From Breoghania sp037026715 (lineage in GTDB: Bacteria; Pseudomonadota; Alphaproteobacteria; Rhizobiales; Stappiaceae), in contig NZ_JBANCG010000001.1 of NCBI RefSeq assembly GCF_037026715.1, forward strand, positions 248,001-312,000: a stretch of DNA of 64,000 bases, read 5' to 3'. A model generated the notes under the pieces. It made no database searches. It was not told the DNA's origin and saw only the letters and a program-made list of their open reading frames with translations. Each line of letters starts with the position of its first letter. The stretch's first letter is position 1. The position numbers were made by a program, and so were the translations under genes. Of this stretch, positions 8,933 to 17,312 are shown in pieces.

Positions 8933-9149
8933 GGCCCGGCCTGGAAATGGTAGCTGGTTCTTCGCACCGAATTCTAAGCACCTTCATACCCCCCATCGTC
9001 ATCACCCGGCGAAGTCCGGGTGATCCAGCACGTGCCCCGAATGCTGCGGCTGGTGGTGGATTGCCCGGACTTCGCCGGGCAATGACGGCGGAGGGGTATG
9101 AGGGGGAATGACCGAAAGCGCGTAGCCCGATACCATTTTGGGCCAGACA
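8933..9149 (-). mobile_element. MITE-like element, copy 1
   Basis: A 217-base non-coding element with imperfect terminal inverted repeats (GGCCTGGAAATGGTAGC-like left end, GATACCATTTTGGGCCAGA right end) and two internal hairpins around CCCGG(C/A)CTTCG-type stems. A second copy lies in reverse orientation at 61621-61839; the central 92 bases differ at only about four positions by eye. It begins one base after the GST stop codon, whose TGA lies within a flanking CTGAG (8928-8932). The right flank is CTCAG (9150-9154), part of a CTCAGAATGGGCC remnant of the large palindromic repeat. Direction is given relative to copy 2 (taken as +). Confidence 0.75.
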
Positions 9150-9180
9150 CTCAGAATGGGCCACAGCCGACCTTTCCCGC

Positions 9181-9492
9181 TCAGCCTATCGACATCCTCA
9201 ACGCCACCACCGAGACGACACCAATCACCACCACCACGAACAGGGGCAATTTCGTCGCCGCGATCGCCGTGATGGCGGCGGCGATGGTCTCCGCCCAGCC
9301 GGTGGCAATCGCCATGGGTGCAATGACGGCCATCAGGACGGCCGGCGGCACGGCTTCGAGCGCTGCCTTGAAGCGGCCGGTGGTCGGGATGTGGCGGACC
9401 AGCAGGAGGCCGGCGAGACGGGTGGCGTAGGTGGCAACGCCCATCGCCACGAACGCGGCGAGGGTTGCGGGATCGAGATCGAAGGCGCTCAT
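9181..9492 (-). CDS. azlD: AzlD family branched-chain amino-acid export subunit
   Basis: 103 residues with four hydrophobic segments, the size and pattern of AzlD. It includes the conserved ATYATRLAGLLLVRHIP and AVPPAVLMAVIAP. AzlC and AzlD together form a membrane exporter for branched-chain and some other amino acids or analogues. Its start overlaps the azlC stop by four bases (ATGA), so it is translationally coupled. It is the last gene of an AraC-azlC-azlD set. Confidence 0.9.
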   Translation of the reverse strand: MSAFDLDPATLAAFVAMGVATYATRLAGLLLVRHIPTTGRFKAALEAVPPAVLMAVIAPMAIATGWAETIAAAITAIAATKLPLFVVVVIGVVSVVALRMSIG

Positions 9493-10292
9493 GAGCGGGG
9501 CTCCGTGGCGTGTCCTGTGGGCGCATCAAGGCGGGCGCCGGGCGTATCCGCGCTCCATTCGGGCTGATCCGCGCCGGCGGTTTCGGGCTCGTCCGGCCGC
9601 CAGAAAAGGGCGGCTGCGATCATTCCGGCGAAGGCTCCGGCCAGAATGTACCAGGCGCCCTCCACATGGGCGTGGACGAAGGCGGCCGTGCCGGCGCTGG
9701 CGAGCAGCACCGCGCCTGTCGTCGCCCCTTTCCAGAAGCTCATGATCAGCACGATGAAAAGCGCGGTGAAGGCAAAGTCGAAGCCGATGGCCGCAGGATC
9801 GCCAAGCACGGGGCCGACGACGCCACCCAGAAGCGACCACGTGTTCCAGCCGACGATGAAGACGAGGCCCATGCCGAAATAGAAGGCGGGGGTGAGCGGC
9901 GCACGCGCCGCGCGGGCCTCGGCCAGCGCCCACAGTTCATCGACCAGAAAATACATGGCAAAGGGCTTCAGCGCAGGCGGGAACAGGCCGAGCTTGGGCG
10001 AGATCGAGGCGCCCATCAACACATGGCGCAGGTTGATCAGCAGCGCTGAAAAGCCGAGTGCCAGCCACGGTGCCGGTTCGCTCCAAAGGTCGATGGCGAT
10101 GAACTGCGCGCTGCCGGCAAAGACGAGTGTGCTCATCAACCCGATTTCCAGAAGCGAAAGGCCCTTCTGCGCCGCGATGGCCCCCAGCAGCAGGCCGAAG
10201 GGGGCCGTGGCCAGAATGATCGGCGTCGCCTTGACGATGCCGGCGGTGAATTCCGCGCCCGGCGCGCGCGGGCTTTCGGTGAGGGGCTGCAT
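9489..10292 (-). CDS. azlC: AzlC family branched-chain amino-acid export permease
   Basis: 267 residues with about seven hydrophobic helices. The opening ATPIILATAPFGLLLGAIA and the FAGSAQFIAIDL, SALLINLRHVLMGASI and KPFAMYFLVDELWAL stretches are AzlC hallmarks. It should be the large subunit of the AzlCD inner-membrane exporter. The C-terminal ~40 residues are hydrophilic and acidic. It lies 31 bases after the AraC-type regulator on the same strand. Confidence 0.92.
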   Translation of the reverse strand: MQPLTESPRAPGAEFTAGIVKATPIILATAPFGLLLGAIAAQKGLSLLEIGLMSTLVFAGSAQFIAIDLWSEPAPWLALGFSALLINLRHVLMGASISPKLGLFPPALKPFAMYFLVDELWALAEARAARAPLTPAFYFGMGLVFIVGWNTWSLLGGVVGPVLGDPAAIGFDFAFTALFIVLIMSFWKGATTGAVLLASAGTAAFVHAHVEGAWYILAGAFAGMIAAALFWRPDEPETAGADQPEWSADTPGARLDAPTGHATEPRS

Positions 10293-10323
10293 GATCGGCG
10301 TTTCCGGAAAGAAGACAGAAGGG

Positions 10324-11184
10324 TCAGCTTGCGGCGCGGAAGGCGCCGGGGGTTACCCCCATCCGGCCCTTGAAGACGCGGTTCAGGTGGCTCTGGTCGC
10401 AGAACCCGCAGGCCGTGGCCACGTCCGGCGGGGCGAGGCCTTGCAACAGAAGGCGCCGGGCCGCGTGGACCCGCCGGTCAAGCAGGAAGGCGTGCGGGGC
10501 AAGGCCGTAGGTCTTGCGGAAGGCGCGCAGGAAGTGGTGCCGACTGAGGCCTGCGATGGAGGCGAGCGTCGCAAGGTCGACGTTTTCGCACAGATACGCA
10601 TCGATATAGTCGCGCGCCCGCGCAAGCCCCGGGTGGTGGCCGACCTGGTAGCTGGCCGGTTCCAGATCGGCGTAGCGGCACAGCGATGTGGAGAAGAACT
10701 GATGGAACAGCTCGTCGTCGTAAAGGCTGCCGCGGCCTTCCTCCAGCCGGTGGTGGGCCCGCGCGAACATGGCCGCCAGCATCGGGTCTCGCACAACGGG
10801 CGCACGGAAAAGGGGGACGGCTTGCAGCCGGCGCCCGAGCAGATCCTCGGCGATGTCGATGAGGAACCGGACTTCGGGATAGGCCATGCGGTAGGCATAG
10901 CCGTCGCCGACGGGACAGCCGTCGTGCAGCTCGCCGGGGTTGACGAAACAGACGTCGCCGGGCCGGGCCGCCGTCTTCAGGCCGGCGATGGTGAACCCCT
11001 CGCAACCGGCGACGATCACGCCGACGACATAGGTCTCGTGCGTGTGCGGAGCATAGGCGTGTGTGCGGAAGGTTGCAGACAGGCATTCGAGCGCGCCATG
11101 GCGCGCCTCGCGCCAGAAGCGGGCACGCTCTCCTGTCATCAGCGGCGTCTCCTGAAGCGCCTCGGGCTGGCTCATCATCGTCAT
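10324..11184 (-). CDS. AraC family regulator with N-terminal cupin, linked to azlCD
   Basis: 286 residues. The N-terminal half is a cupin-type sensing domain (HTHETYVVGVI, RPGDVCFVNPGELHDG). The C-terminal ~100 residues are a double helix-turn-helix (DLATLASIAGLSRHHFLRAFRKTYG; PPDVATACGFCDQSHLNRVFKGRMGVTPGAFR). It is upstream of azlC by 31 bases on the same strand, so it probably belongs to one transcript and controls the exporter, perhaps in response to an amino acid. Two more ATGs follow the first within nine bases, and the true start is not decided. Confidence 0.9.
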   Translation of the reverse strand: MTMMSQPEALQETPLMTGERARFWREARHGALECLSATFRTHAYAPHTHETYVVGVIVAGCEGFTIAGLKTAARPGDVCFVNPGELHDGCPVGDGYAYRMAYPEVRFLIDIAEDLLGRRLQAVPLFRAPVVRDPMLAAMFARAHHRLEEGRGSLYDDELFHQFFSTSLCRYADLEPASYQVGHHPGLARARDYIDAYLCENVDLATLASIAGLSRHHFLRAFRKTYGLAPHAFLLDRRVHAARRLLLQGLAPPDVATACGFCDQSHLNRVFKGRMGVTPGAFRAAS

Positions 11185-11246
11185 GACGCGACTTTAGCGA
11201 TTGTGCCGCTGGGTGTCTTGGACGCAATTGCTCTATAAACGCGCGC

Positions 11247-12905
11247 CTACTGGTGTTCCTCCCGGCTCGCCTCGATCAGCGCCTTGTTGAAGCGGTCGAG
11301 CGCCGAGATATGGCGGGCGAAGCCAACGACTTCCGCTGATCCGCGCGCCTCGACCACGGGAATTCGCGGCATGCCCGAGGCATCGAACAGGCGCAGCGCG
11401 GTCTCCATGGAATCGCCCGGCACGAGGCGTGGCGGATCCGCTTCGAGATCGAGGGTTTTCGGGTCGTCTTCGCCCGGCGGCTCCAGAAAATCCCGGACAT
11501 GGACGGAACGCACCAGATAGCCGTGGGCCCCGGCCTGCAGCTCCAGCCCGCGCATTTCCAGCTGCCAATGGAAATAGGACCGACCGTGCGCGGCAAGGGT
11601 CAGTCCGGTAGAGATGCACACGGTGATCAGCAGCGCGATCGACAGCGTGTAGCCGCCGGTCAGCTCGAAAACGATCACCGTGGTGGAGAACGGTGCGCCC
11701 AGCATGGCGGCGGCGACTGCCCCCATGCCGAGGATGGAATAGAGCCCTTCGGAGGAGGCGAGGCCGGGAAACACCTTCGCCGCGATCAGCCCGAAGGCCC
11801 CGCCGACCATGGCGCCCAGATAGAGCGAGGGCGAAAATATCCCGCCGCCGAAGCGGGAGGCGAGCGTGATCGCGGTGGCGGCGGTCTTTGCGACCAGCAG
11901 GATCAGCATGGTCATGAGCGGCAGATTGTTCCTGAGTGCTGCGTCCGTCGTCTCATAGCCGACGCCCAGCACTTCGGGATACGCGAGTGCGATGGCGCCG
12001 ACGGCGGCGCCGCCGACCGCCGGGCGCAGCCACAGGGGCATGGGGATGTGGCGGGCCACCCATTCCGATCCGATCAGCGAGAACTGGAAGATGACTGCCA
12101 CCGCCGCGCAGGCGACGCCGAGCAGCGCGAAGGCGGGAAATTCCCAGTAGGAGGTGATCTGGTGGCCGGGAATGACGAAGGCGGCGACGTCGCCGAACCA
12201 CAGCCGCGAGATCAGCGTGCCGGCGACCGACGCGATCGAGATCGGCACGATGGCGGAAAGCGCGTAGTGGCCGAGCACCACCTCGTGGGCGAAGAGCACC
12301 CCGGCGATGGGCGCGTTGAAGGAGGCGGAGACGGCGGAGGCGACGCCGCAGGCGAGCATCACGCGCCGGGCGGTGACGGCGAGCGAGAACAGGTTGCACA
12401 AGGCGGTGGCGAGCGTCGCGCCCAGGTGGACGACCGGGCCTTCGCGGCCCGCGCTGGCACCTGAACCGAGCGAGAGCACGGTCAGCAGCGCAGACGAAAT
12501 GCCCGGCCAGAACGGCAGGCCGTGGCCGCCGCGTGCGCGCGCCTCCATCACGTCCGCCACGGAGAAGGTGCGTTGCTTGGGTATGGTGTGCAACAGCAGG
12601 CCGACGATGAGCCCGCCGGCGATCGGGGCGCACAGGATCACGTAGAAGGGAACGCTGCGGCTTGCGGTAACGACGTGTTCCGATGCCGTTCCAAGCCAGG
12701 GAAGTTGTATCAGCCCGATGCCGATACGGAAGAGCACCGCAGCCAGAGCGACGATGACGCCGATGGCCAGCGCGAGAAGCCAGACCAGCGGCTGTCGTCG
12801 CGCGATGAAGGCTTGCGCGTTCACCTTTATGTCGGTTGCCACGAAAGTATAGCCGCTGCCAAGCGGGGTCAGTATTTTCCTCAGGAGCGTCTTTTCTGTC
12901 GCCAT
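11247..12905 (-). CDS. ClC family chloride channel/antiporter with CBS domains (copy 1)
   Basis: 552 residues. The ClC membrane core (about 35-440) has the anion-selectivity motif GSGAS, the gating glutamate in GREGP (GASAGREGPVVHLGA), and GGGIFSPSLYLGAM. The C-terminus is a CBS-like domain pair (about 450-540). ClC proteins move chloride, as channels or in exchange for protons; the sequence alone does not say which. It is divergent from a second ClC gene 292 bases away, and the two are not close copies. Confidence 0.92.
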   Translation of the reverse strand: MATEKTLLRKILTPLGSGYTFVATDIKVNAQAFIARRQPLVWLLALAIGVIVALAAVLFRIGIGLIQLPWLGTASEHVVTASRSVPFYVILCAPIAGGLIVGLLLHTIPKQRTFSVADVMEARARGGHGLPFWPGISSALLTVLSLGSGASAGREGPVVHLGATLATALCNLFSLAVTARRVMLACGVASAVSASFNAPIAGVLFAHEVVLGHYALSAIVPISIASVAGTLISRLWFGDVAAFVIPGHQITSYWEFPAFALLGVACAAVAVIFQFSLIGSEWVARHIPMPLWLRPAVGGAAVGAIALAYPEVLGVGYETTDAALRNNLPLMTMLILLVAKTAATAITLASRFGGGIFSPSLYLGAMVGGAFGLIAAKVFPGLASSEGLYSILGMGAVAAAMLGAPFSTTVIVFELTGGYTLSIALLITVCISTGLTLAAHGRSYFHWQLEMRGLELQAGAHGYLVRSVHVRDFLEPPGEDDPKTLDLEADPPRLVPGDSMETALRLFDASGMPRIPVVEARGSAEVVGFARHISALDRFNKALIEASREEHQ

Positions 12906-13197
12906 CGGACGGGAAAGCGTTTGTTATTTCTTGTGGTTACGATTCGCGAGGGTCTGCCACAAGCATAGGATGAGATGGATACGGAGGCGAGGGAAAGTGG
13001 TCGCGTTTTATGCAAAAATCGGCGTGCACCCTTGATTTTCGTCGCGTCTGGGTTCAGGACTGGCCCGTCCACGCCCCGTCAAGCGCCGTGTTGCTCGAGA
13101 GGCCCCGCTTCCCGAACGGCGAAACATTGCCTGGACCCCAGCATCGACCTTTTCCCGGCCGATTCCGCGTAGTCCAGTTCATGGAACTTGTGCCGTC

Positions 13198-15009
13198 ATG
13201 TCCGCGCCCGAATTAGTCAGTACCCAAGCCGCCGAAATCGATCCGCTCGCCTCTCCGGAAGCCCGCGTCTATTCCATTCCCGCCCTTTGTGTCTTCGCCT
13301 TTCTGATCGGTCTGGTGGCGGCCATGGGCGCGGTGATCTTTCGCTATCTGATCTCGATCGTTCACAACCTCTTCTACTACGGCACCTTTTCCCTCTACTA
13401 CGATGCCAACCAGTTCGAGGCGCCGAGTTCGTTCGGGCCGTTCATCATCCTGGCGCCGGTCATCGGCGGGCTGATCGTCGTCTTCCTGGTCAAGACGTTC
13501 GCGCCCGAAGCCAAGGGCCACGGCGTGCCGGAGGTGATGTTCGCGATCTACCACAACAAGGGCAATGTGCGCGGGGTCGTGGCGATCGTGAAATCGCTGG
13601 CCTCGGCCATCTCGATCGGATCGGGCGCTTCGGTCGGGCGCGAGGGGCCGATCATCCAGATCGGCGCATCGTTCGGCTCCACGCTCGCGCGCACGTTGCG
13701 GCTGGCGCGCTGGCAGAAGATCACGCTTCTTTCCGCCGGTGCGGGCGCCGGCATCGCGGCGACCTTCAACACGCCTCTGGGCGGCGTGCTCTTCGCGGTG
13801 GAAATGCTGCTGCCGGAAGTGAGTTCGCGCACCTTCCTGCCGGTGGTCGTGGCCACCGCAACGGCGACCTATATCGCACGCATCGCGCTCGGGCTCGATC
13901 CGGCCTTCATCGTGCCGGTCGCCGGGCTGGAGCCCCATCAGGCGGTCGACGCGGTCCAGCTCGTCGCCTACGCCGTGCTCGGCGGCTTCGCCGGCATCGC
14001 CTCCTGGGCCTTCGTGAAGTTCCTCGCCTGGTGCGAGGACATCTTCCCCGCACTTCCGGGCAACGAGTACACGCAGAACATCATCGGCATGCTGATCATC
14101 GGCATGTTGAGCTACGGCTTCTTCCTCACAACCGGCCACTACCACACATCCGGGGTCGGCTACGCTACCATCCAGGACATTCTGAACGGCACGCCCTACA
14201 CGTTCATTCTGCTCGTGGTGCTGCTGCTGGCGAAGATCTTCGCCACCTCCGTCAGCCTTGGCTCGGGTGCCTCGGGCGGGGTGTTCTCGCCCTCGCTCTT
14301 CATCGGTGCAGCACTCGGCGGGGCCGTTGGCGTCGTCGGCTCGATGCTGTTTCCCGGCCACGGCTTCTCGCCGGCCGAATTCGCGCTGGTCGGCATGGGC
14401 GCGCTCGTCGGCGGGGCGACCGGCGCCTCCATGACGGCGATCGTGATGATCTTCGAGATGACGCGCGACTACAACGTGATCGTGCCGCTCGTTCTGGCGG
14501 TGGCGATCGCGGTGGGCGTCAGGCGTGCGCTGATCTCCGCCAACATCTACACCATCAAGCTGCGCAACCGCGGCAAGCCGATCCCCTCCATGCGGCACAC
14601 CAACATGTATCTGGTGCGCCAGGCCAAGGAGGTGATGGCGAAGGACTTCGCGATCCTGCCGGCCGATACGTTGCTGACCGATGTGGTCGGCAAGCTTACC
14701 GAGTGCGGCGCCCGGCACGTCATCGTCTCCGACGGCGCGCGGATCGCCGGTTTCGTGCGCTTCGGCACCATCCCCTATGCGCCCGACCGCGACTGCGGCC
14801 AGACCCTGCGCGACATCATGTCGACCGATTACGTGATCGCGCCGCAGACCAACATCCTGAACTCGGTCATCGCCCGCATGAACCAGCGCGATCGCTCCTA
14901 CGCGATCATCATCGAGGGCGATCCCGGCGTTCCGCGGCCGGACGATGTCGTCGGCGTGATCGAAACGTCGGAGATCGCAAGCGCCGTCATCGCGAACCAC
15001 TACGCGTAA
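13198..15009 (+). CDS. ClC family chloride channel/antiporter with CBS domains (copy 2)
   Basis: 603 residues. The core (about 25-455) has SIGSGASVGREGPIIQIGA with the gating Glu, FNTPLGGVLFAVE, and GSGASGGVFSPSLFIGAALGG. A CBS pair follows (AKDFAILPADTLLTDVVGKL; DIMSTDYVIAPQTNILNSVIARM). It is similar in plan to the divergent gene at 11247-12905 but clearly a different subfamily. The ATG at 13198 has only a weak GGAAC upstream. Confidence 0.92.
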   Translation: MSAPELVSTQAAEIDPLASPEARVYSIPALCVFAFLIGLVAAMGAVIFRYLISIVHNLFYYGTFSLYYDANQFEAPSSFGPFIILAPVIGGLIVVFLVKTFAPEAKGHGVPEVMFAIYHNKGNVRGVVAIVKSLASAISIGSGASVGREGPIIQIGASFGSTLARTLRLARWQKITLLSAGAGAGIAATFNTPLGGVLFAVEMLLPEVSSRTFLPVVVATATATYIARIALGLDPAFIVPVAGLEPHQAVDAVQLVAYAVLGGFAGIASWAFVKFLAWCEDIFPALPGNEYTQNIIGMLIIGMLSYGFFLTTGHYHTSGVGYATIQDILNGTPYTFILLVVLLLAKIFATSVSLGSGASGGVFSPSLFIGAALGGAVGVVGSMLFPGHGFSPAEFALVGMGALVGGATGASMTAIVMIFEMTRDYNVIVPLVLAVAIAVGVRRALISANIYTIKLRNRGKPIPSMRHTNMYLVRQAKEVMAKDFAILPADTLLTDVVGKLTECGARHVIVSDGARIAGFVRFGTIPYAPDRDCGQTLRDIMSTDYVIAPQTNILNSVIARMNQRDRSYAIIIEGDPGVPRPDDVVGVIETSEIASAVIANHYA

Positions 15010-15024
15010 CGGTTCGGGCTGCCG

Positions 15025-15510
15025 CTATTTCGCCTTCGGCAGCCCGATGCTCCGGCCGGCACGCTCCGGCCGGCCGAGCGCCTCGTGGAGCTTCGCGTAA
15101 TAGGCGAGCTTTTCCGCGATCGCATCGGGGAACGGGGCGACCTTGCGCGCTCCCATGTCCACATGCAGCGACATCTGCTCCGAGGTGGCCGATAGCCAGC
15201 CGTCGGCATGGCGCAGCTCCTGGAAGGCGTGAATGCGCTTGGCGTCGAAGCCGAGGATCTGTGTCGTCACCGTCACCGCGTCGCCCTGCGAGAGTTCGCG
15301 CACGTAGCACAGGTGGGTTTCGGCGGTGAAGTAGGAGGCATTCGCCTCCTTCAGGTAATCCGGGCCAAGCCCGACCGCCAGGAATGCCTCGTCGATGGCC
15401 CGGTCGAACAGGACGTTGTAATAGGCCATGTTGAGGTGGCCGTTGTAGTCGATCCAGTCTTCCTCCACCCGCATGACGCTCGAGCGGAAGGGGGCATCGG
15501 CATTCGGCAT
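15025..15510 (-). CDS. Thioesterase of the hotdog fold (4HBT / betainyl-CoA type)
   Basis: 161 residues from ATG 15510, preceded by GAGGAGC; the frame extends upstream without a ribosome site. VEEDWIDYNGHLNMAYYNVLFDRA is the 4-hydroxybenzoyl-CoA thioesterase signature, with the catalytic Asp just before YNGHLN. The sequence resembles thioesterases linked to carnitine/betainyl-CoA breakdown, but no carnitine gene is nearby, so the acyl group is unknown. It converges on the ClC gene, 15 bases apart, and is divergent from the FAD dehydrogenase. Confidence 0.8.
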   Translation of the reverse strand: MPNADAPFRSSVMRVEEDWIDYNGHLNMAYYNVLFDRAIDEAFLAVGLGPDYLKEANASYFTAETHLCYVRELSQGDAVTVTTQILGFDAKRIHAFQELRHADGWLSATSEQMSLHVDMGARKVAPFPDAIAEKLAYYAKLHEALGRPERAGRSIGLPKAK

Positions 15511-15766
15511 GAAAAGCTCCTCGGCTGGATGGCGCGTGTGGCATGATCGCCGCAAAATGATTTGCGCGGCGACGCCTGACGGTTGACAGTGAGCGCGAAG
15601 GTCGGGGGCTCGCCCTTGCGGCCTGCCTCTCGGGGCGGGGCCGTCGCGCGGTCGAAAAACCGAGGCGCCTGCGTTTGGCGCCTCGCCGGCCATCAAACGC
15701 AACCTTGTCATGAAAAACAATGGGGCCGCGACAGGAACCGGCCTTACCACGGATTGGAGAGGAAAT

Positions 15767-17179
15767 ATGGCGCTGGCGACTGCGGAGCAGGCTCAGAGGG
15801 AAGACAGGCAAGGCATCGCGGCCGCCGTGGCGGAACTGCGCGCGCGCTTCGGCGAGCGGTGTTCGGTGTCGCATTCGGTGCGCGAGCACCACGGACACAC
15901 CACGACCTTGCTCGCCAATCAGATACCGGATGCCGTCGTCTTCGCGCAGTCGACCGAGGAGGTGGCTGAGATCGTGAAGATCTGCGCCGCCCACCGCACG
16001 CCGATCATTCCCTTTGGGGCGGGCACCTCGCTGGAGGGCCACATCAATGCGCCGGAAGGGGGCGTATCGGTCGATCTCAGCCAGATGAACGCCGTGATCA
16101 AGATCTTCCCGGAGGACCTGAACTGCGTCGTCCAGCCCGGCATCACGCGCATGAAGCTCAACGAGTACCTGCGCGACACGGGCCTCTTTTTTCCGATCGA
16201 TCCGGGCGCCGACGCCTCCATCGGCGGCATGACCGCGACGCGCGCCTCCGGCACCAACGCCGTGCGCTATGGCACGATGAAGGACAACGTGCTGGCGCTG
16301 ACCGCGGTGATGCCCGACGGCTCCATCGTGCGCACAGGCAGCAGGGCCAAGAAATCGTCGGCCGGCTACGATCTGACCCGGTTGCTCATCGGTTCCGAAG
16401 GCACGCTCGGCATCGTCACCGAGATCACCCTGCGCCTGCAGGGCATTCCGGAGGCGATCTCCGGCGGCATCTGCCCGTTCCCGGACGTGGAAAGCGCCTG
16501 CAATGCGGTGATCGTGACGATCCAGTCCGGCATTCCGGTGGCGCGTATCGAGCTTCTGGACACGCTGCAGGTGAAGGCGTGCAACGCCTATTCCAAGCTG
16601 GGGCTTGAGGAAAAACCGACGCTGTTCCTGGAATTCCACGGCACCAAGGCAGGCGTGGCCGAGCAGGCGGAGCAGTTCGGCGAGATCGCGCAGGAATTCG
16701 GCGGCGGGCCCTTCGTGTGGACCGACAAGGCGGAGGACCGTTCGAAGCTCTGGCAGGCCCGCCACGATGCCTACTGGGCGTGCCTGGGGCTCCGGCCCGG
16801 CAGCAAGTCGGTGACGACCGACGTCTGCGTGCCGATCTCGCGGCTTGCCGAATGCGTGGAGGCGACGCGCGCCGATATTGACGAGACCGGCTTGATCGCC
16901 CCGCTGATCGGGCATGTCGGCGACGGCAACTTCCACGTCTCGATCCTTGTCGATCCGGAAGACGAGCGCGAGATTGAGGCTGCGCACGGCTTCATCGAAC
17001 GGTTAAACTGGCGTGCGATCGAGATGGACGGCACCTGTACCGGCGAACATGGCGTCGGCCAGGGCAAGAAGAAGTATCTCAAGCGCGAACATGGTGATGC
17101 CCTGAGCGTGATGTGGGCGATCAAACAGGCCATCGATCCGTTGAACATCATGAACCCGGGGAAGATCATCCCCATGTGA
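15767..17179 (+). CDS. FAD-linked D-2-hydroxyacid dehydrogenase (D-lactate/glycolate oxidase GlcD type)
   Basis: 470 residues from ATG 15767, chosen because GGAGAGGAAAT precedes it; an ATG at 15710 has no such site. The PCMH-type FAD domain shows VPFGAGTSLEGH-like PFGAGTSLEGHINAP, then DPGADASIGGMTATRASGTNAVRYGTM and LLIGSEGTLGIVTEI. The C-terminal FAD-oxidase domain has IGHVGDGNFHVSI and GTCTGEHGVGQGK. Family members oxidise D-lactate, glycolate or related hydroxyacids and pass electrons to cytochrome c or quinone. No iron-sulfur partner is adjacent, which favours a stand-alone D-lactate dehydrogenase. Confidence 0.88.
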   Translation: MALATAEQAQREDRQGIAAAVAELRARFGERCSVSHSVREHHGHTTTLLANQIPDAVVFAQSTEEVAEIVKICAAHRTPIIPFGAGTSLEGHINAPEGGVSVDLSQMNAVIKIFPEDLNCVVQPGITRMKLNEYLRDTGLFFPIDPGADASIGGMTATRASGTNAVRYGTMKDNVLALTAVMPDGSIVRTGSRAKKSSAGYDLTRLLIGSEGTLGIVTEITLRLQGIPEAISGGICPFPDVESACNAVIVTIQSGIPVARIELLDTLQVKACNAYSKLGLEEKPTLFLEFHGTKAGVAEQAEQFGEIAQEFGGGPFVWTDKAEDRSKLWQARHDAYWACLGLRPGSKSVTTDVCVPISRLAECVEATRADIDETGLIAPLIGHVGDGNFHVSILVDPEDEREIEAAHGFIERLNWRAIEMDGTCTGEHGVGQGKKKYLKREHGDALSVMWAIKQAIDPLNIMNPGKIIPM

Positions 17180-17312
17180 GACGGGGCGATTCGGTTCGCG
17201 GGCATGGGCGACGGGGCGAAGCGGTCCCCGTTGCCGGGACCATGAACCGGGGTCGCCGGACAACCCGGGTCCAGACTGGCACCCCAGAGCGGCACCGCGA
17301 CGGAGACGAACG

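Noticed and set aside
12906..13197. Possible riboswitch or small gene between the two ClC genes
   Set aside because: I could not match the sequence to a fluoride or other riboswitch, and the short frames there lack ribosome sites and homology.
13188..15329. 713-codon frame overlapping the second ClC gene in another phase
   Set aside because: It has Arg/His/Gly-rich shadow composition; the ClC frame holds the gating and selectivity motifs.
14987..16987. 666-codon minus-strand frame over the thioesterase and dehydrogenase genes
   Set aside because: It overlaps two supported genes on different strands and looks like low-complexity shadow translation.
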